A program made the position numbers and the translations under genes. From Phycobacter sedimenti (GTDB taxonomy: Bacteria > Pseudomonadota > Alphaproteobacteria > Rhodobacterales > Rhodobacteraceae), in NCBI RefSeq assembly GCF_038148855.1, contig NZ_JBBVGR010000010.1, forward strand, positions 62,001 through 126,000: a stretch of DNA of 64,000 bases, read 5' to 3'. The notes beneath the pieces were generated by a model, which was given only the letters and a program-made list of their open reading frames with translations, was not told the DNA's origin and ran no database searches. Shown one piece after another: positions 17,500-28,372 of this stretch. Numbering within the stretch: position 1 is the stretch's first letter; the number at the start of each line of letters is the position of its first letter.

Positions 17500-18522
17500 A
17501 TGCGCGTTTACTATGACCGCGACTGCGATGTGAACCTGATCAAGGACAAGAAAGTGGCGATCCTGGGCTATGGCTCGCAAGGCCACGCCCACGCTCTGAA
17601 CCTGCGCGACAGCGGCGCCAAGAACCTTGTCGTCGCCCTGCGCGAAGGCTCTGCCTCGGCCAAGAAAGCCGAAGCCGAAGGTCTGCAGGTGATGGGCATC
17701 GCCGAAGCGGCAGCCTGGTGCGACGTGATCATGTTCACCATGCCCGATGAACTTCAGGCAGAGACCTACAAGAAGTACGTCCACGACAACATCCGCCCCG
17801 GTGCAGCCATCGCCTTTGCCCACGGTCTGAACGTGCACTTCGGCCTGATCGAGCCGAAAGAAGGCGTCGACGTGATCATGATGGCACCCAAGGGCCCCGG
17901 CCACACCGTGCGCGGCGAATACACCAAGGGCGGCGGCGTGCCCTGCCTGGTGGCCGTTGACACCGATGCAACCGGCAAGGCGCTGGAAATCGGCCTGTCC
18001 TACTGCTCCGCCATCGGTGGCGGCCGCTCGGGCATCATCGAGACCAACTTCCGCGAAGAGTGCGAAACCGACCTCTTCGGCGAGCAGGCGGTTCTGTGCG
18101 GCGGCATCGTCGAGCTGATCCGCTGCGGCTTTGAAACCCTGGTCGAAGCAGGCTACGCGCCTGAGATGGCCTATTTCGAGTGTCTGCACGAAACCAAGCT
18201 GATCGTGGACCTGATCTATGAAGGCGGCATCGCCAACATGGACTACTCGATCTCCAACACCGCCGAATACGGCCAGTATGTCACCGGCCCGCGGATCCTG
18301 CCCTACGAGCAGACCAAGAAGGCGATGAAGGAAACCCTGTCGGACATCCAGACCGGCAAGTTCGTGCGTGACTTCATGCTGGAAAACGCCGTGGGCCAGC
18401 CCACCATCAAGGCCGCCCGTCGCCACAACGACGAGCACCAGATCGAACAGGTCGGCAAGAAACTGCGCGACATGATGCCCTGGATCTCGGCCGGCAAGCT
18501 GGTCGACAAGGAAAAGAACTAA
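17500..18522 (+). CDS. ilvC: Ketol-acid reductoisomerase IlvC (class I)
   Basis: IlvC isomerises and reduces acetolactate or acetohydroxybutyrate with NADPH and Mg2+ in valine, leucine and isoleucine synthesis. The 340 residues are the class I short form. The Rossmann motif GYGSQGH is at residues 23-29. The metal-binding acids lie in the LFGEQAVLCGG and FECLHETKLIVDLIYEGG regions. The ATG at 17500 has CCGGAGG upstream, and earlier in-frame starts reach into the divergent Lrp gene. A strong terminator follows. Confidence 0.97.
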   Translation: MRVYYDRDCDVNLIKDKKVAILGYGSQGHAHALNLRDSGAKNLVVALREGSASAKKAEAEGLQVMGIAEAAAWCDVIMFTMPDELQAETYKKYVHDNIRPGAAIAFAHGLNVHFGLIEPKEGVDVIMMAPKGPGHTVRGEYTKGGGVPCLVAVDTDATGKALEIGLSYCSAIGGGRSGIIETNFREECETDLFGEQAVLCGGIVELIRCGFETLVEAGYAPEMAYFECLHETKLIVDLIYEGGIANMDYSISNTAEYGQYVTGPRILPYEQTKKAMKETLSDIQTGKFVRDFMLENAVGQPTIKAARRHNDEHQIEQVGKKLRDMMPWISAGKLVDKEKN

Positions 18523-18573
18523 GGCGCCATTTTTGGCTTGGCGGGCCTTGCCCGCCGCCTTATTCCTCTGCAA

Positions 18574-18608
18574 GGGCGCCCCACACCACGGGGCGCCCGT
18601 TTTCTTTG
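18574..18608 (+). terminator. Intrinsic terminator after ilvC
   Basis: GGGCGCCCC and GGGGCGCCC form a perfect 9-bp stem with a seven-base loop, followed by GTTTTCTTT. It separates ilvC from the EamA gene, whose ribosome-binding site begins directly after the T-rich tail. Confidence 0.88.
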
Positions 18609-18618
18609 GAGATTTCAA

Positions 18619-19533
18619 ATGCAGCACGGCCCGGGCGCACTCAACTGGATCAAACTTCTGTTCCTCGGCATGATCTGGGGCGCGTCCTTCATGGCGGTCT
18701 CGGTCGCGCTTGCAGACGTCGGCCCGATGACCATCGCAGCAGCGCGCATTGCCATCGGCGCCCTCAGCCTGCTGGCCATCCTGCGCGTGATGGGCCTGCA
18801 CCTGCCGCCGATCAATACCGGAACCGGACGTCTGATCTGGCTGTCAGCCCTTGGCATGGGCATGTTCAGCAACGCGGTGCCCTTTGCCCTCCTGAGTTGG
18901 GGGCAGACCTATGTGGCCAGCGGATTTGCCGGGGTCTGCATGGCGGTGGTGCCATTGTTCGTGCTGCCACTGGCGCACCTCCTCGTGCCGGGCGAGAGCA
19001 TGACCCTGCGCCGCAGCATCGGGTTTCTGACCGGCTTTGCGGGCGTTCTGGTGTTGATCGGCCTTGATGCCCTCAGCAGCGCTGGCACCGATTTTGAATC
19101 TCTTGCCCGCCTCGCCTGTGTGGGTGCCGCACTATGCTATGCGATCGGCGCCATCGTGACCCGGCTGGCCCCTTCCGTGAACATGCTGTCGCTGTCGGCG
19201 GCGGCCCTGATCTGCGCGGCGACGATGATCGTGCCCTTTGCGCTGATACGGGAAGGCATGCCCTCTGTGCCGACGATGCGCCCCATGCTGGCGATCCTCT
19301 ACCTCGGCCTGTTCCCAACCGCGCTGGCGCAGATACTCCTGGTACAGATCGCCCGCAGCGCCGGGCCTGCCTTCCTGTCGACCGTGAACTATCAGGTGCC
19401 GGTCTGGTCGGTCCTGTTCGGCGCGGTCCTTTTGAACGAGGCATTGCCGCCCCAGCTGTTTGCCGCTCTGGCGCTCGTCCTTGCCGGGCTATTGCTGAGC
19501 CGCACGCCAGCGCGGCGCCAGGTCCCGCAATGA
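18619..19533 (+). CDS. EamA/DMT-family transporter, first of two tandem paralogs
   Basis: This 304-residue inner-membrane protein has about ten hydrophobic helices in two EamA repeats, the architecture of drug/metabolite transporters. The early WGASFMAVSVAL and the later YQVPVWSVLFGAVLLNEALP are typical of the two repeats. The substrate is unknown; many relatives export amino acids or metabolites. The ATG at 18619 has GGAG upstream. A homologous gene follows after 81 bases on the same strand. Confidence 0.85.
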   Translation: MQHGPGALNWIKLLFLGMIWGASFMAVSVALADVGPMTIAAARIAIGALSLLAILRVMGLHLPPINTGTGRLIWLSALGMGMFSNAVPFALLSWGQTYVASGFAGVCMAVVPLFVLPLAHLLVPGESMTLRRSIGFLTGFAGVLVLIGLDALSSAGTDFESLARLACVGAALCYAIGAIVTRLAPSVNMLSLSAAALICAATMIVPFALIREGMPSVPTMRPMLAILYLGLFPTALAQILLVQIARSAGPAFLSTVNYQVPVWSVLFGAVLLNEALPPQLFAALALVLAGLLLSRTPARRQVPQ

Positions 19534-19614
19534 CATGACATGGCCGCACAACACAGCCCTGCGGGTTGACCTTCCACCCTTGGGGCGCTCACGTGCAGGC
19601 GATGCAGGAGGCAG

Positions 19615-20523
19615 ATGAACGTGCCGGAACGGATGGGAAAATACTGGGCGATGATCGCCACCCTCGGGCTGGTCTGGGGCGGCACCTTTCCCCTGATCAA
19701 AATCGCGCTTGAAGGGATCACGCCCTTCTGGCTGGCGGCCGGGCGCATCGGCTTTGCGGCGGTGCTGCTCTGCGCGGTCTGGGGATGGCGGGGCGACAGG
19801 CTGTTCAAGGAGACCACCAACTGGCCCGCTGTGGCGTTCATCGGCCTTGCCAGCACGGCGCTGCCTTTCATGCTGATCAACTGGGGTCAGCAGCATGTGT
19901 CCGCTGGTTTCACCGGACTCAGTATGGCGGCAATCCCGCTTTTTGTGCTGCCCCTGGCGCATGTCTTTGTGCCCGGTGAGCGGATGATCCTGCGCCGTGT
20001 CATCGGCTTTGCGATCGGATTTGTCGGCGTTGCCTTGCTGATTGGCGGCAAGGCCTTTGAGAGCAGCAATTCGGAGCTGGAGCTTCTGGGCCGCCTGGCC
20101 TGCCTCTCTGCCGCAGCCTGCTATGCGGTCAGCTCGATCCTGACCCGCCGCCTGCCGCCGGTCGACCCCGTGGGCCTTGCCGCGATCCTGCTGGTCATCG
20201 GCAGCTTTTTCATCGTGCCCACAGCCTGGATCATCGAAGGCCCGCCGACCCTGCCAGATAGCAGAACCCTTGCCATCATCGCCTTCCTGGGCCTGATACC
20301 GACAGCCGCGGCCAATTTCCTGCGGGTGATCGTCGTGCGCGAGGCGGGCCCCACCTTCATGACGCTGACCAATTACCAGGTGCCCATCTGGGCCGTGGTG
20401 ATTGGCGCGGTGTTTCTGGACGAAGCCCTGCCCGGTTCGATGCTGCTTGCGATGACATTGATCCTGAGCGGCCTTTGCATTAGCCAGTGGGGCGCCCTGC
20501 GACGCCTTTTCTTGCGCACTTGA
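19615..20523 (+). CDS. EamA/DMT-family transporter, second tandem paralog
   Basis: The 302-residue protein shares architecture and many segments with the previous gene: VWGGTFPLIK near the start, LINWGQQHVSAGFTG against LLSWGQTYVASGFAG, and NYQVPIWAVVIGAVFLDEALP near the end. This points to an old local duplication. It is also predicted to span the inner membrane about ten times. The start at 19615 follows GCAGGAGGCAG. It converges on folP with a seven-base gap. Confidence 0.85.
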   Translation: MNVPERMGKYWAMIATLGLVWGGTFPLIKIALEGITPFWLAAGRIGFAAVLLCAVWGWRGDRLFKETTNWPAVAFIGLASTALPFMLINWGQQHVSAGFTGLSMAAIPLFVLPLAHVFVPGERMILRRVIGFAIGFVGVALLIGGKAFESSNSELELLGRLACLSAAACYAVSSILTRRLPPVDPVGLAAILLVIGSFFIVPTAWIIEGPPTLPDSRTLAIIAFLGLIPTAAANFLRVIVVREAGPTFMTLTNYQVPIWAVVIGAVFLDEALPGSMLLAMTLILSGLCISQWGALRRLFLRT

Positions 20524-20530
20524 ACCTGTC

Positions 20531-21529
20531 TCAGCGTACCGCCTGCCACAGGCGCACCGCCTGCACGGTTTCGGCCACATCATGCACGCGCAGGATCTGC
20601 ACGCCCTGCGAAAGCCCCGCAAGCCCCACCGCGATGGATCCCGGCGCGCGCTGATCTGCCTGCGCTGCGCCACCGATCTTGCCGATGAAGCCCTTGCGCG
20701 ACACGCCCAGAAGAATCGGACACCCCAGCCCGTGAAACAGGCTGAGATTGCGCAAAAGGGTCAGATTGTGCTCCACCGTCTTGCCAAAGCCGATGCCGGG
20801 GTCGATCACGATCTGATCACGCAAGACGCCAATCGCCTCAAGCCGATCCACCTGCTCCGACAGAAAGTCATAGACATCTAGCAGCACATTGTCGTAGCTC
20901 GGTGCCTCTTGCATGGTCGCCGGATCGCCCTGCGCATGCATCACGCAGACCGGAACACCCGCCTGGGCCGCAACCGGTCCCAGCGCTGCGTCAAAGGTAA
21001 AGCCCGACACATCATTGATCAGCCCAGCCCCCATCTCAAGCGCCTCTACCGCCACCGGCGCCTTGCGCGTGTCGATCGAGATCGCCACCGAAGAGGCCGC
21101 GCGAATGGCCTCTATCACCGGAACCGTTCGGGTGATCTCTTCCGCTTCGGGGATGAAATCGGCGCCGGGGCGGGTGGATTCGCCGCCCACGTCAATGATG
21201 GTGGCGCCCTCCTCTACCATGCGCAGCGCGGCAGCGCAGGCCGCCTCGGCCCCCGCGTGGCGTCCCCCATCCGAGAAACTGTCCGGCGTGACGTTGAGGA
21301 TGCCCATGATCTGCGGCTGCGTCATGTCCAGACCGCAGATGGCTGCCCGGCGAAAGCTGAGGCGGTGACGCACCTCTTCCGGTATCAGCCCCGCAGGCAT
21401 CAGGCGTGGAGGCCCGTTGCGGCTCAGAAGCTCGACTTCAGAAAACCAAAGGCAGGATCCCCCTGCGAGCGGAACCGCGCCTTCGGGGCGGGTTTCACCG
21501 TGCTGCACCAAAGGCCGGTAATATGTCAA
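20531..21529 (-). CDS. folP: Dihydropteroate synthase FolP
   Basis: FolP condenses hydroxymethyl-dihydropterin pyrophosphate with p-aminobenzoate in folate synthesis and is the sulfonamide target. The signatures MGILNVTPDSFSDGG and VGGESTRPGA are clear, and DPGIGFGKT and SRKGFIG complete the active site. About 332 residues are read from a TTG at 21529 that overlaps the folB TGA (TTGA), which suggests translational coupling. The residues before the barrel (MTYYRPLVQHG onward) form an N-terminal extension. An ATG further upstream would run inside folB and is rejected. Confidence 0.93.
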   Translation of the reverse strand: MTYYRPLVQHGETRPEGAVPLAGGSCLWFSEVELLSRNGPPRLMPAGLIPEEVRHRLSFRRAAICGLDMTQPQIMGILNVTPDSFSDGGRHAGAEAACAAALRMVEEGATIIDVGGESTRPGADFIPEAEEITRTVPVIEAIRAASSVAISIDTRKAPVAVEALEMGAGLINDVSGFTFDAALGPVAAQAGVPVCVMHAQGDPATMQEAPSYDNVLLDVYDFLSEQVDRLEAIGVLRDQIVIDPGIGFGKTVEHNLTLLRNLSLFHGLGCPILLGVSRKGFIGKIGGAAQADQRAPGSIAVGLAGLSQGVQILRVHDVAETVQAVRLWQAVR

Positions 21530-22446
21530 AGCGTGCGTTGCTCCACATCCACGGCGCGCAGGGTCACCTGCCGTTCCGGTGGCAGATCCGCGCCAATCAC
21601 AATCATCTCTTCCGCCTCGAATGTTGCCGCAAACCACGCGGCAAGTGCAACCGCATCCGACGGCGCCGCAGAGGGACCATCCACCGCATCCAGCACGATC
21701 TTGGAGGGCGCCCAGACACAGATCTGGCCATTCTTCATGGCCCAGTAGAGTTCAGTTCGGGTGGCGACCACCTTGCAGCGGTGGTCCCTGGCTGCAAGGC
21801 GCCAGGCGTTCTGTTCAATCGCGAGAAGGTCGATGCGCCGCTGGGTCATCTTGTGACCGGTCTGAGGCACGGCCAAAGGGTGCGCACCGACACATAGGAT
21901 CAGCGGGCGCTGGCGGCATTCCATCTGGTCGATCCAGCAGGTCAGATTGTCACTGTCGATGGCGGCATTGGAAAGATACATGAGGCGCGGATGAGGCACC
22001 TCTTCTTCCTCGACCACGTGGCTGACCTGATCCTTGGAGCGCACGATTTCGACCCCCAGCGCACCGGGGCCCCGATCCAGCTTTTCGATCCGCACGAAGG
22101 CCCGGATCGCCTGCGGTTCGAGCAGGATGCGCTCGGCCACCCGTTCGGCAAGGGTTTCAAGAAGGTTCAGGCGCTCTGCGGCCAGTTCATATGCGATCGC
22201 CTCGGTCACCTTGTCATAGGACAGGATCCGATCCACATCATCATCAAGATCGGCAGGCAGTGGCGCCACCTCGACCACCACATTGAAACAGATCCGTTGA
22301 GTCGTGCCACGCTCGGCCTGAAAGGCGCCGATTTCGACCTCGACCAGATGATCCCGCAGGGAGATCCTGTCGAGCGGACCACCGGGAGCAGTGGCGATAG
22401 AGCGTTCCGAGGGATGTTCAAAAGCGAGACGGATCTCTGAGGGCAT
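21526..22446 (-). CDS. folB: Dihydroneopterin aldolase FolB with a long C-terminal domain
   Basis: FolB cleaves dihydroneopterin to hydroxymethyl-dihydropterin in folate synthesis. The first about 135 residues carry the aldolase fold (ISLRDHLVEVEIGAFQAERG, then LETLAERVAERIL and FVRIEKLDRG). Typical FolB proteins stop near 120 residues, but this one has 306. The extra about 165 residues (WIDQMECRQRPLILCVGAHP, RTELYWAMKNGQICVWAPS) have no family I recognise. The coding frame is continuous, so this is a fusion rather than two genes. It is directly coupled to folP. Confidence 0.88.
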   Translation of the reverse strand: MPSEIRLAFEHPSERSIATAPGGPLDRISLRDHLVEVEIGAFQAERGTTQRICFNVVVEVAPLPADLDDDVDRILSYDKVTEAIAYELAAERLNLLETLAERVAERILLEPQAIRAFVRIEKLDRGPGALGVEIVRSKDQVSHVVEEEEVPHPRLMYLSNAAIDSDNLTCWIDQMECRQRPLILCVGAHPLAVPQTGHKMTQRRIDLLAIEQNAWRLAARDHRCKVVATRTELYWAMKNGQICVWAPSKIVLDAVDGPSAAPSDAVALAAWFAATFEAEEMIVIGADLPPERQVTLRAVDVEQRTL

Positions 22447-22579
22447 GGCTGCGGGCCTTTGTCTGGCTGTGTCTTAGGGCGACCGTGCCACCCTACCTCT
22501 GCTCTGCCGTCCATATCAGGCCCGCATGCGCCGCACCAGCGCCCGAAAACGCCCTGTGCGGATGCATGTGTCAAAACGA

Positions 22580-23227
22580 TCAGTCGTTTGACGCGGTACG
22601 ATACCTGTCATCCCGGTAGAACAGGTGCACGCCGATCCGGGCGGTCTTGGTGAAATGGCTGCTCCAGCGAGGACGCACTGCCGTGGTGTGATAGTAGGTT
22701 GCACCCTCGGTCAGGCCGGTGTCGACTCCGTCAAGCACCATACGGGCCACCTTGGCCACACGCTCGTAAGCGGTCTTTTCACGGATGACCTCTTCATTCC
22801 CATCGCAGGTATAGGTGAACTGGCACTGATACCGGCGCCCGGTGCCCTGGTTGATCACACCGCAATAACTGCCGGGAAACTGGCCGGCATTGACCCTGTT
22901 GCGGATCACCTCGGCCACTGCGAACTGGCCTTTGACGGTTTCGCCGCGTGCCTCGAAGTAAAGCGCCTCGGCCAGGCAGGCGAACTCTTCACCTCCACTC
23001 GCCTTGGGCTGAGCGTCAAGCCAGGCACGGGTGAACTCCACCTCTTTGACGGAGGCGTCGGACTTTTTTGCCTTGAAGCCGAACAGGCCGCTGAGGCGTC
23101 GTTCGGATACGGAATTCAGAGCAGACTGCTCGCGGTTGAAAAGGGACTTCAATCCGGTCTCGGCCTGGGCCGTAGGTGTCGTGACCGTGAAGGCCGCCAG
23201 AACGGCAGCCAGCGTCAGGAGTTTCAT
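22580..23227 (-). CDS. Exported cell-wall hydrolase (SleB-like)
   Basis: A signal peptide (LLTLAAVLAAFTVTTPTAQA) is followed by about 195 residues. The C-terminal domain has CLAEALYFEARGE, with the conserved catalytic Glu, and VIRNRVNAGQFPGSYCGVINQ. These are hallmarks of the SleB/hydrolase_2 family, which cleaves the glycan strands of peptidoglycan. The protein should act in the periplasm during wall remodelling. The ATG at 23227 is followed by a charged MK start, and the neighbouring genes give no further hint of its role. Confidence 0.9.
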   Translation of the reverse strand: MKLLTLAAVLAAFTVTTPTAQAETGLKSLFNREQSALNSVSERRLSGLFGFKAKKSDASVKEVEFTRAWLDAQPKASGGEEFACLAEALYFEARGETVKGQFAVAEVIRNRVNAGQFPGSYCGVINQGTGRRYQCQFTYTCDGNEEVIREKTAYERVAKVARMVLDGVDTGLTEGATYYHTTAVRPRWSSHFTKTARIGVHLFYRDDRYRTASND

Positions 23228-23395
23228 GTTGCAGATCCTCGTTTGTCAGCTTGCGCGGCCTCCCCAGAAAGCGCATCCGCAGGCCTTAATGGATAAACCG
23301 CAAAAGGTCCACCTATACGGAAGAGTGGGTCGATCTCGCGGCTGCGGAGCTGGATCTGAGCGCTGCATCTCGGGCGCTGATAAACGCAGATTTAG

Positions 23396-25960
<2,565 letters not shown>

Positions 25961-26065
25961 GGTCTATCCTGAACTTTCTGCACTGCGGCACATACCGCTT
26001 TTCTGCAGCATAAGCTGGATCGCAACTCCTGCAAGGGGGAAGCGTCCCTGCAGGGCGGGATCACA

Positions 26066-26095
26066 TGAAAGACGCCGCGCAATCTGCACGGCGTC
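26066..26095 (-). terminator. Weak terminator-like hairpin after glyS
   Basis: GACGCCGCGC and GCACGGCGTC pair with one mismatch around a five-base loop. Read on the minus strand the stem is followed by TTTCAT. It lies between glyS and the PPDK-like gene and could lower readthrough into the latter. Confidence 0.45.
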
Positions 26096-26137
26096 CGGTT
26101 GGATCACAGTTGCACCTTACCATGCAGAGGCGTGGGA

Positions 26138-28363
26138 TCACCCCTCCAGTCGGCTGAGGTCTGCCACCTGTCCACAAACCTTGCGGATCTGGCCCAAAAG
26201 GTTCAGCCGGTTGCGGCGCACGATGTCATTGTCCGAATTCACCTGCACCGCCTCGAAAAAGGCATCGATCGGCTGGCGCAATGCGGCCATGCCGCCCATG
26301 GCGGCCGCGAAATCCTCGGCTTCGATGGCCGAGGAGATCGCTCCCTCGCCAAGGGCAAGCGCGTCGAACAGGGCCGTTTCACTGGCGTCTTCGGCGAATT
26401 TCTTATCCGCCCCGAAGGAGTATTCCACCCCGTCCTTTTCCTCAGCCTGGGACAGGATGTTGTTGGCGCGTTTGAAGCCCTGCAGAAGGTTCTCGCCCTC
26501 TTCGGTCTTGAGGAACGCCTCTAGCGCGCGGGCGCGTTTGACCAGAAGGGTCAGATCATCGTTGCCCTCCATGGCGATGCAGGCATCGATCACGTCGTGG
26601 CGAATGCCCTGATCCCGCAGGAACACCTTGAGCCGGTCATGGAAGAAGGTCAGCAGGTCGCGCGAGACATCCGGCAGGCTCTTCTTCAGCTCTTCCATAT
26701 GCTGGGGCAGATCCCCATCAAAGACATCCAGCACCGTGCGCACGGCCGAGCCGAACACCCCGTGATCGGCGATCTCATCGATCATATCCTGAAGCAGTTT
26801 ATTCGAAACAGCGTCATTGCCGTTCTGCGCCAGCTCATGACGCAAGAGATGCGCATCGATGTTGTGGTCCAGATTGGTGCGGATATCGTTTTCCAACACC
26901 AGACGGATCACACCAAGCGCTGCGCGACGCAGGGCGAACGGGTCTTTCGATCCCGTGGGCTTTTCGTCAATGGCCCAGAATCCCGTCAACGTGTCCAGCT
27001 TATCGGCCAGCGCGACAGTGACCGAGATTTTCTCGCTCGGCACATCATCCGAAGGCCCAAGCGGCGAATAATGCTGCTCGCAGGCATTGGCGACCTCCTG
27101 CGGCAGACCTGCAGCCTCGGCGTAATAGCGGCCCATCAGGCCCTGCAGCTCAGGGAATTCATAGACCATTTCCGACGAGAGGTCTGCCTTGGCCACCCGC
27201 GCGGCCTGTTCGGCCAGATCCGCATCAACGCCCACCACCGGCGCAAGATCACGGGCAAGGGCAGCGATACGTTCGATCCGTTCTGCCTGGGTTCCCAGTT
27301 TATTGTGGAAGGTGACGTTGGACAGTGCCTCGGTCCAGCTGCTCATGCCGCCCTTGGCCACGCGCAGGTCGTTCTCCCAAAAGAACTTCGCATCGGCCAG
27401 ACGCGCCGACAAGACCTTTTGGTTGCCCGCCAGAATGGTCGCGCCGTGATCCGCGGTCTCGCGGTTGGCGACGGTCACAAAGCCCTCGATGCGGCCCGTC
27501 TTGGGATTGCGGACAGAGAAGAATTTCTGGTGCTCTTTCATCGAGGTCTGAAGCACTTCGGGCGGCAGCCCCAGGAAATCATCATCGATCTTGCCCATCA
27601 GCACCACCGGCCATTCCACCAGCCCCGCGACCTCGGCCAGAAGGCCCTTGTCTTCGACCACTTCAAGGCCTGCGGCAAAGGCCTGATTGGTGGCGTCATG
27701 CCAGATGGCCTCCGCGCGCTCGGCCGGGTCAAGGATCACATAGGCCCGCTTCAGCTTGGCGGTGTAATCCTCGAAGGAGGTGACCGTCAAGGCATCGGGC
27801 GCCATGAAGCGATGGCCTTTGGTGCTGTCTGCCGCCTTCAGGCCTTCGATTTCAAAGGGAACCACCTCGGCGCCGCCCTCATCCGTCAGGATGCACAGGA
27901 TCGACTGCAAGGGGCGCACCCAGCGCAAAGACCCAGCCCCCCAGCGCATGGATTTGGGCCAGGGGAAGTTACGGATGGTTGTTTCCAGCACTTCCGCGAT
28001 GATCTCGGCAGCCGGGCGGCCCGGCTTTTCGATGGTTGCGAAATAGACGGCGCCCTTGGGTGTGTCGCGCTCTTCCACCTGGTCACGGGTGATCCCGGCG
28101 CCGCGCAGGAAGCCTTCGAGAGCCTTCTCGGGCGCGCCGACCTTTGGCCCTTTGCGCTCTTCTCTAATGGTCGGACTTTCGGCCAGCAGCCCCTCAAGGG
28201 CCAGCGTCAGGCGGCGCGGCGTTGACAGGGCATGGGCGGCCGCATAGGTCAGACCGGCCTCGACCAAACCGTCGGTCATCCGCTTCTTCAGATCCTCCGC
28301 CGCACGCGCCTGCATGCGGGCCGGGATTTCCTCGGAGAACAGTTCAATCAGCAGGTCGGGCAT
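26138..28363 (-). CDS. glyS: Glycine-tRNA ligase beta subunit GlyS
   Basis: GlyS is the large subunit of the alpha2-beta2 glycyl-tRNA synthetase and binds tRNA-Gly. The N-terminus MPDLLIELFSEEIPARMQ is the family signature. Downstream, LPPEVLQTSMKEHQKFFSV and DKLDTLTGFWAIDEKPTGSKDPFALRR are conserved. The 741 residues fit the family. The alpha-subunit gene glyQ is not adjacent: gltS and a DUF6446 gene lie between. The nine-base gap to gltS indicates cotranscription. Confidence 0.95.
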   Translation of the reverse strand: MPDLLIELFSEEIPARMQARAAEDLKKRMTDGLVEAGLTYAAAHALSTPRRLTLALEGLLAESPTIREERKGPKVGAPEKALEGFLRGAGITRDQVEERDTPKGAVYFATIEKPGRPAAEIIAEVLETTIRNFPWPKSMRWGAGSLRWVRPLQSILCILTDEGGAEVVPFEIEGLKAADSTKGHRFMAPDALTVTSFEDYTAKLKRAYVILDPAERAEAIWHDATNQAFAAGLEVVEDKGLLAEVAGLVEWPVVLMGKIDDDFLGLPPEVLQTSMKEHQKFFSVRNPKTGRIEGFVTVANRETADHGATILAGNQKVLSARLADAKFFWENDLRVAKGGMSSWTEALSNVTFHNKLGTQAERIERIAALARDLAPVVGVDADLAEQAARVAKADLSSEMVYEFPELQGLMGRYYAEAAGLPQEVANACEQHYSPLGPSDDVPSEKISVTVALADKLDTLTGFWAIDEKPTGSKDPFALRRAALGVIRLVLENDIRTNLDHNIDAHLLRHELAQNGNDAVSNKLLQDMIDEIADHGVFGSAVRTVLDVFDGDLPQHMEELKKSLPDVSRDLLTFFHDRLKVFLRDQGIRHDVIDACIAMEGNDDLTLLVKRARALEAFLKTEEGENLLQGFKRANNILSQAEEKDGVEYSFGADKKFAEDASETALFDALALGEGAISSAIEAEDFAAAMGGMAALRQPIDAFFEAVQVNSDNDIVRRNRLNLLGQIRKVCGQVADLSRLEG

Positions 28364-28372
28364 CTGGGATCC

